Below are positions 42,174 through 45,171 of a stretch of 45,171 nt of DNA, piece after piece. Made by a program: the position numbers and the translations under genes. Below the pieces are notes generated by a model. That model was not told where the DNA came from and searched no databases. It worked only from the letters and a program-made list of their open reading frames with translations. How positions within the stretch are numbered: position 1 is the first letter of the stretch; every line of letters begins with the position of its first letter. Source of the stretch: Puniceicoccales bacterium (GTDB lineage: Bacteria > Verrucomicrobiota > Verrucomicrobiia > Opitutales > JAIRLM01); assembly GCA_031287845.1 (NCBI GenBank), contig JAITSI010000073.1, forward strand, positions 1-45,171, read 5' to 3'.

Positions 42174-42395
42174 TCACACTTTCAGGGGCTGCAGGGACGT
42201 GCCGCAGTGGGGGCAGCGCAGGGATGGGGACGGGTCCGACAGAAAGCGGCGGCAGCGGTCGCAGTGGAAAACGTGGAAGCGGGGGTCGCGGCCGCGGCTA
42301 TCCCGGCACTCGACGGCGAGCTGGATGGGAATGGCCAGGGCGGTGGCGGCCAGGGAAATCAGGGCAAGGGCGATGGCAATGGATGGAAGTATCAT
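42174..42395 (-). CDS. Small membrane-anchored zinc-ribbon protein
   Basis: 73 residues. An N-terminal membrane segment (SIAIALALISLAATALAIPI) is followed by a Cys-rich end with two CxxC knuckles (HCDRCRRF and RCPHCGTSL), a rubredoxin-type zinc ribbon. Four bases separate it from ruvX. Function unknown; conserved small genes of this kind occur in PVC bacteria but I cannot name the family. Confidence 0.6.
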   Translation of the reverse strand: MILPSIAIALALISLAATALAIPIQLAVECRDSRGRDPRFHVFHCDRCRRFLSDPSPSLRCPHCGTSLQPLKV

Positions 42396-42407
42396 GTGGA
42401 GACGGGG

Positions 42408-43301
42408 TTAGGTGAGGGGGCGACCCAGGTAGCGCAGGAGCAAAAATTCCAGCCAGATGCGGAAGCCGGCCTCCGCGGAGAGGCAATCCCGCTGGCCTTC
42501 GCCGGAGCGGACGAGGAAGGACCGGGCCCAGTTTTCCTCCCGGAGTGCCCGCTGCATGGCGTTGATCTGCTCCAGGGGATCGCCGTCCAGGGGAATCGGC
42601 CGGTGCCGCCTCTGCCGGCGGCCGTGGAGGTCAAGCAAGGCGGTCAACCTTTGCCGGAGCGGGCGCCGGGCCACGGACCAGGAGGGAGGGTAGTAGCCGG
42701 CAAAGACGCCGGAGGAATTCTCCGTCAGCACGGTGCGGCCATCGGCGGTGAGCGAGTAGATCAGCGAGGTGGGAAAGAAAAAGGGAAGCGTCTGGCCGGA
42801 AAAGCGCAGCAGGAGCCGGGAAAGCCCGTCGTCGGAGCGGAAAATGAGGCAGAAAAATTGCTGGGGGCTGGCCGGGTCGGTCCGGGCCACGCACTCCAGG
42901 GAAAAACCATTCTGCCGTAGCAGATCCCGCATGGCCTGCATTCCCGTGGCGCCGGGCCAGCAAATTTTGCCATCCAGGGCAACGTAGCTGGGAAAAATGG
43001 GAGAAAGCCGGGAGCCGATGCGGTGGACGTGGAGCCAGAGCAGCATGCTCTCCCAGAGAAACCAGGAGGTGGCGCCGGTGGCGAAGAGCAGGCCGAGGGG
43101 AGCTGCCGGCGCGGTGGAAAGCTTGAGCGAACAGGCAAGGGCCAGGGAGACGGCCCACCAGCGGATCCAGTGGCCCAGGATGGAATAGCGCAGGCCCTTC
43201 TGCCGCAGGAAATAGCAAAGCAATTCTCCGGCAAAAAACAGCAAACTAACGCCCAAAAGGAGGATGGGACGGCTGGCCGGGGGGAATGGCATGGGAACCA
43301 C
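42408..43301 (-). CDS. Hypothetical membrane protein
   Basis: 297 residues from a GTG sharing one base with the dnaN stop; an ATG at 43292 is also possible. About four membrane helices fill the first 100 residues (ILLLGVSLLFFAGELLCYF, WWAVSLALACSLKL, LGLLFATGATSWFL). The C-terminal 200 residues are soluble with several Arg-rich patches. No family recognised. It is translationally coupled to dnaN, so co-expression is likely. Confidence 0.6.
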   Translation of the reverse strand: MVPMPFPPASRPILLLGVSLLFFAGELLCYFLRQKGLRYSILGHWIRWWAVSLALACSLKLSTAPAAPLGLLFATGATSWFLWESMLLWLHVHRIGSRLSPIFPSYVALDGKICWPGATGMQAMRDLLRQNGFSLECVARTDPASPQQFFCLIFRSDDGLSRLLLRFSGQTLPFFFPTSLIYSLTADGRTVLTENSSGVFAGYYPPSWSVARRPLRQRLTALLDLHGRRQRRHRPIPLDGDPLEQINAMQRALREENWARSFLVRSGEGQRDCLSAEAGFRIWLEFLLLRYLGRPLT

Positions 43302-44428
43302 TAGGCGCTGCCGGTCCGCAGGGGCATGACCACGCAGAGGAAGGAGTCGGTGCGGCGGAGGACGCAGGGGTCCAGGCTGTCCCGCAGCTCCAAAAATAGC
43401 TCCTCGTCGGACAGTGCCCGCAGCGGTTCCACGAGGTAGCGCGGGTTGAAGGCAATTTCCAGTCCTTCTCCGGCGGGAAATGGGACGGCCAGGCGCTCGT
43501 GGGCTTCGCCGTACTCGGGGCTGGAGGAGGACAGCTCCAGCAGGTCCTGGGAAAACTTGAGCTGTACGGACGGTGCCGTGCCACTGCTCACCAGGGTAAC
43601 CCGCTGCAGGGCGTCCAGAAGGACCTCCCGGGCAAGCCGTACCCGATAGCGGGTCGCTCCGGGAATCACCTGGCGGTAGTTGGGATAGGCCCCCTCCACC
43701 ACCTTGCTGACCCCGTAGACGGACCGCGGCGCGGCAACGCTTTCGGGATAGTCGATGGCAAAGGAAAATTGCCGCGGGGAAAAGGCAATGGAGGCGGTGG
43801 TGCCGCCGGCAAGCAGCTCCTTCAGGGTGGTAACGGTGCGGGCGGGGATTGTCACGGCGCCGTCACCCGGCGAGTCCGGCCGGCTAATGGCGGCCAGGCG
43901 GCGGCCGTCGGTGGCAACGATTGTCAGCGAATCGTCCGCAAAGCGGAAGTGGATGCCATGGAGAATGTGGCGGTCCTCGTCGGCGGATTGGGCATAGTCC
44001 ACAAGCCGCAGCAGGCCCAGCAGTTCGCCGGCGGGCAGGGAAAGCTGCTGGGACGGGCCATCGGGCTCGGACAGGCCGGGAAAGTCCTCCACCGCCAGCG
44101 TCGCCAGGCGGAAGAGGGAACCGCCGCCGGAAATTTTTACCGCCCCGCCCCCCTTCTGGGCGACCAGGTCCACCGCGGCGCTGGGAAGGGCACGGGCGAT
44201 GGCGGCCAGCTTGCGGACGGGAAGGGTGACACTGCCGGCAACCTTTACCGCCGCGGGGATGGTGCAGCGCACGCCAAGGTCCAGGTTCGTTGCGCTGAGG
44301 GTTAGGGTCTCTCCATCGGCCTCCAGCAGGGCATTGGCCAGGATGGGCGCGGTTGGCCGCGCCGGCGCCACGCCGGCCACGGCCTGCAGTCCGCCGTTCA
44401 GCACATCCTTTTCCACGCGCAGTTCCAT
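43301..44428 (-). CDS. dnaN: DNA polymerase III beta subunit (sliding clamp)
   Basis: 375 residues from the ATG at 44428 (44443 is possible); GGGAATTGGGG lies just upstream. Three clamp domains are visible: N-terminal ELRVEKDVLNGGLQAVAGV and LSATNLDLGVRCTIPA, middle GIHFRFADDSLTIVATDGRRL, then the third ending with SFLCVVMPLR, which matches the conserved M-P-x-R/x end. The clamp tethers the polymerase to DNA. In most bacteria dnaN is near dnaA; here it is followed by a membrane protein gene and ruvX-truA. Confidence 0.96.
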   Translation of the reverse strand: MELRVEKDVLNGGLQAVAGVAPARPTAPILANALLEADGETLTLSATNLDLGVRCTIPAAVKVAGSVTLPVRKLAAIARALPSAAVDLVAQKGGGAVKISGGGSLFRLATLAVEDFPGLSEPDGPSQQLSLPAGELLGLLRLVDYAQSADEDRHILHGIHFRFADDSLTIVATDGRRLAAISRPDSPGDGAVTIPARTVTTLKELLAGGTTASIAFSPRQFSFAIDYPESVAAPRSVYGVSKVVEGAYPNYRQVIPGATRYRVRLAREVLLDALQRVTLVSSGTAPSVQLKFSQDLLELSSSSPEYGEAHERLAVPFPAGEGLEIAFNPRYLVEPLRALSDEELFLELRDSLDPCVLRRTDSFLCVVMPLRTGSA

Positions 44429-44719
44429 TTCCCCAATTCCCATGCAAATTGCCGGCCCGGTCAAGGTCTTTCTTGTCCACCCATTCCCATTTCCGGCCGG
44501 ACGAACGGCGGCACGGCTCCTTCCGGCGGCACGGCGGACCCATCCGGCCGCGAACGCACCGGCGGGACGGGATGGGGAACCGGCGCCGCTGCCAAGGACT
44601 TGGCAGGGAAAATAATCCCGGCTTGTCCTTCCGTCTCCCGGACTTGCCCGCGGCGCCGCCCGCGGGCCGCTTGCCATTCCCAACGGCCCCGACCAATTTT
44701 TTAGCGAACGGGCAGATGC

Positions 44720-44845
44720 TCAGCCGGGCAGCCGCACGGCGGAAAGGATCCGCGTCGTTTGCGCAATCATTGTTCCAATCACGGCTCTATGATTGTCCCG
44801 ATCAGCCACTTGGCTACCAGGCCCCTGATCCCGTGCAATTTCACC
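44720..44845 (-). pseudogene. Remnant of a coiled-coil/TM gene like that at 1-192
   Basis: On the minus strand the sequence reads LHGIRGLVAKWLIGT, then a 2-base insertion breaks the frame, after which GTMIAQTTRILSA and a TGA stop (44722-44720) follow. The same segments in the same order form the end of the gene at 1-192 (bases 73-192). Upstream of 44845 the likeness stops and repeat copy B begins. Confidence 0.85.
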
Positions 44846-44859
44846 GGAACCTCACAGGC

Positions 44860-45157
44860 TCAGGACCCGTAAAACCACATTCCACCTCCACCCGAAAAAG
44901 TGACCGATACGGACCTGTGGTGCAGGAGCTTGACATCTTGAGGGAAGGGCCTCTTACGGGCGCTGCCCGGCGAAGCGGGCAGTGCCGCGGGCCGGCCCTG
45001 ATGGCAAAAAGGTTACGCGGGGCGACCTGCGCGCTGCGATAGCAGAAGCATCGCCCAGCACCTCGTTCTATCATCTCCTGGGGTTGGGCCGGCCCGCCAG
45101 CTTTGGATGGAACCGTCCCTAACGCCCGTCCGTCCGGCGTCCCGAGCGAAGCGAGGG
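44860..45157 (+). repeat. Dispersed 300-bp intergenic repeat, copy B
   Basis: Second copy of the element at 39975-40285, same orientation, same ends (TCAGGACCCGTAAAACC and CGAGCGAAGCGAGGG). It lacks the palindromic insertion and has scattered substitutions. Confidence 0.92.
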
Positions 45158-45171
45158 ATGATAGCGCATTG

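Larger units (their letters stand above)
44429..45171. other. 743-bp tail region without an intact gene
   Basis: No intact gene with a ribosome site is seen. It contains the dnaN upstream region, the frame-shifted coiled-coil gene remnant (44720-44845) and repeat copy B (44860-45157). Confidence 0.65.

Noticed and set aside
44443..44683. N-terminal extension of dnaN
   Set aside because: The extension is Gly-, Arg- and Pro-rich and unlike clamp sequence; family homology starts at MELRVEKD.
1..45171. CRISPR array
   Set aside because: The only regular short-unit repeat is the coding 9-mer array; no repeat-spacer pattern or cas gene is present.

Overview
The window joins two different kinds of DNA. 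Positions 1 to about 35217 are a temperate T7-like (podovirus-type) prophage. Positions 35218-45171 are bacterial chromosome. The host is most likely a member of the Verrucomicrobiota: three consecutive genes beside the prophage resemble the pilus-associated set known from Akkermansia (an FtsA/PilM-like protein, an Amuc_1100-like protein and a small partner). They are followed by truA, ruvX and dnaN. The host part looks clearly more GC-rich than the prophage. Species cannot be read from the sequence.

Prophage layout. 1-192 is the tail of a small coiled-coil membrane protein. 255-2467 holds a VRR-NUC nuclease, a candidate small terminase and the large terminase. 2464-6464 holds the portal, an odd gene with a 500-bp internal 9-bp-periodic repeat, a Bbp19-like protein and the scaffold. 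6487-9681 is a cargo block that splits scaffold from capsid: an HU/IHF-like protein, a Panacea-type toxin-antitoxin pair, a scrambled duplicate of those genes, a complete DnaB helicase on the opposite strand, and two 92-nt tandem repeats. 9682-20309 is the classical T7-type order: capsid, accessory head protein, two tail tube proteins and three internal virion proteins. 20322-29497 is a modular set of tail fibre and receptor-binding proteins. 29490-29990 looks like a one-protein spanin for lysis.

The right arm of the prophage carries a YoeB-type toxin-antitoxin pair, a DciA-like (DUF721) helicase loader, a DUF3987 ATPase with a fragment of itself duplicated at its 3' end, a 1-kb non-coding stretch with a cluster of strong hairpins, and a tyrosine integrase. 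The integrase lies next to the 3' end of a tRNA-Tyr gene, which is the probable integration site. The left junction, a lysogeny repressor, an endolysin and an RNA polymerase are not visible; the left end probably lies outside the window.

Host part: tRNA-Tyr, the three pilus-type genes (no secretin follows), an unknown membrane protein, a 770-bp repeat-rich spacer, tRNA-Ser(GCU) overlapping the 3' end of truA, then truA, ruvX, a zinc-ribbon protein, a membrane protein and dnaN on the minus strand. A frame-shifted copy of the gene at 1-192 and a second copy of a 300-bp intergenic repeat end the window.

The most unusual items are the repeat gene at 4270, the DnaB plus DciA replication pair carried by a phage, the Panacea system inserted between scaffold and capsid genes, and the hairpin cluster upstream of the integrase stop codon. 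All functional names rest on motif reading by eye; no database search was possible.
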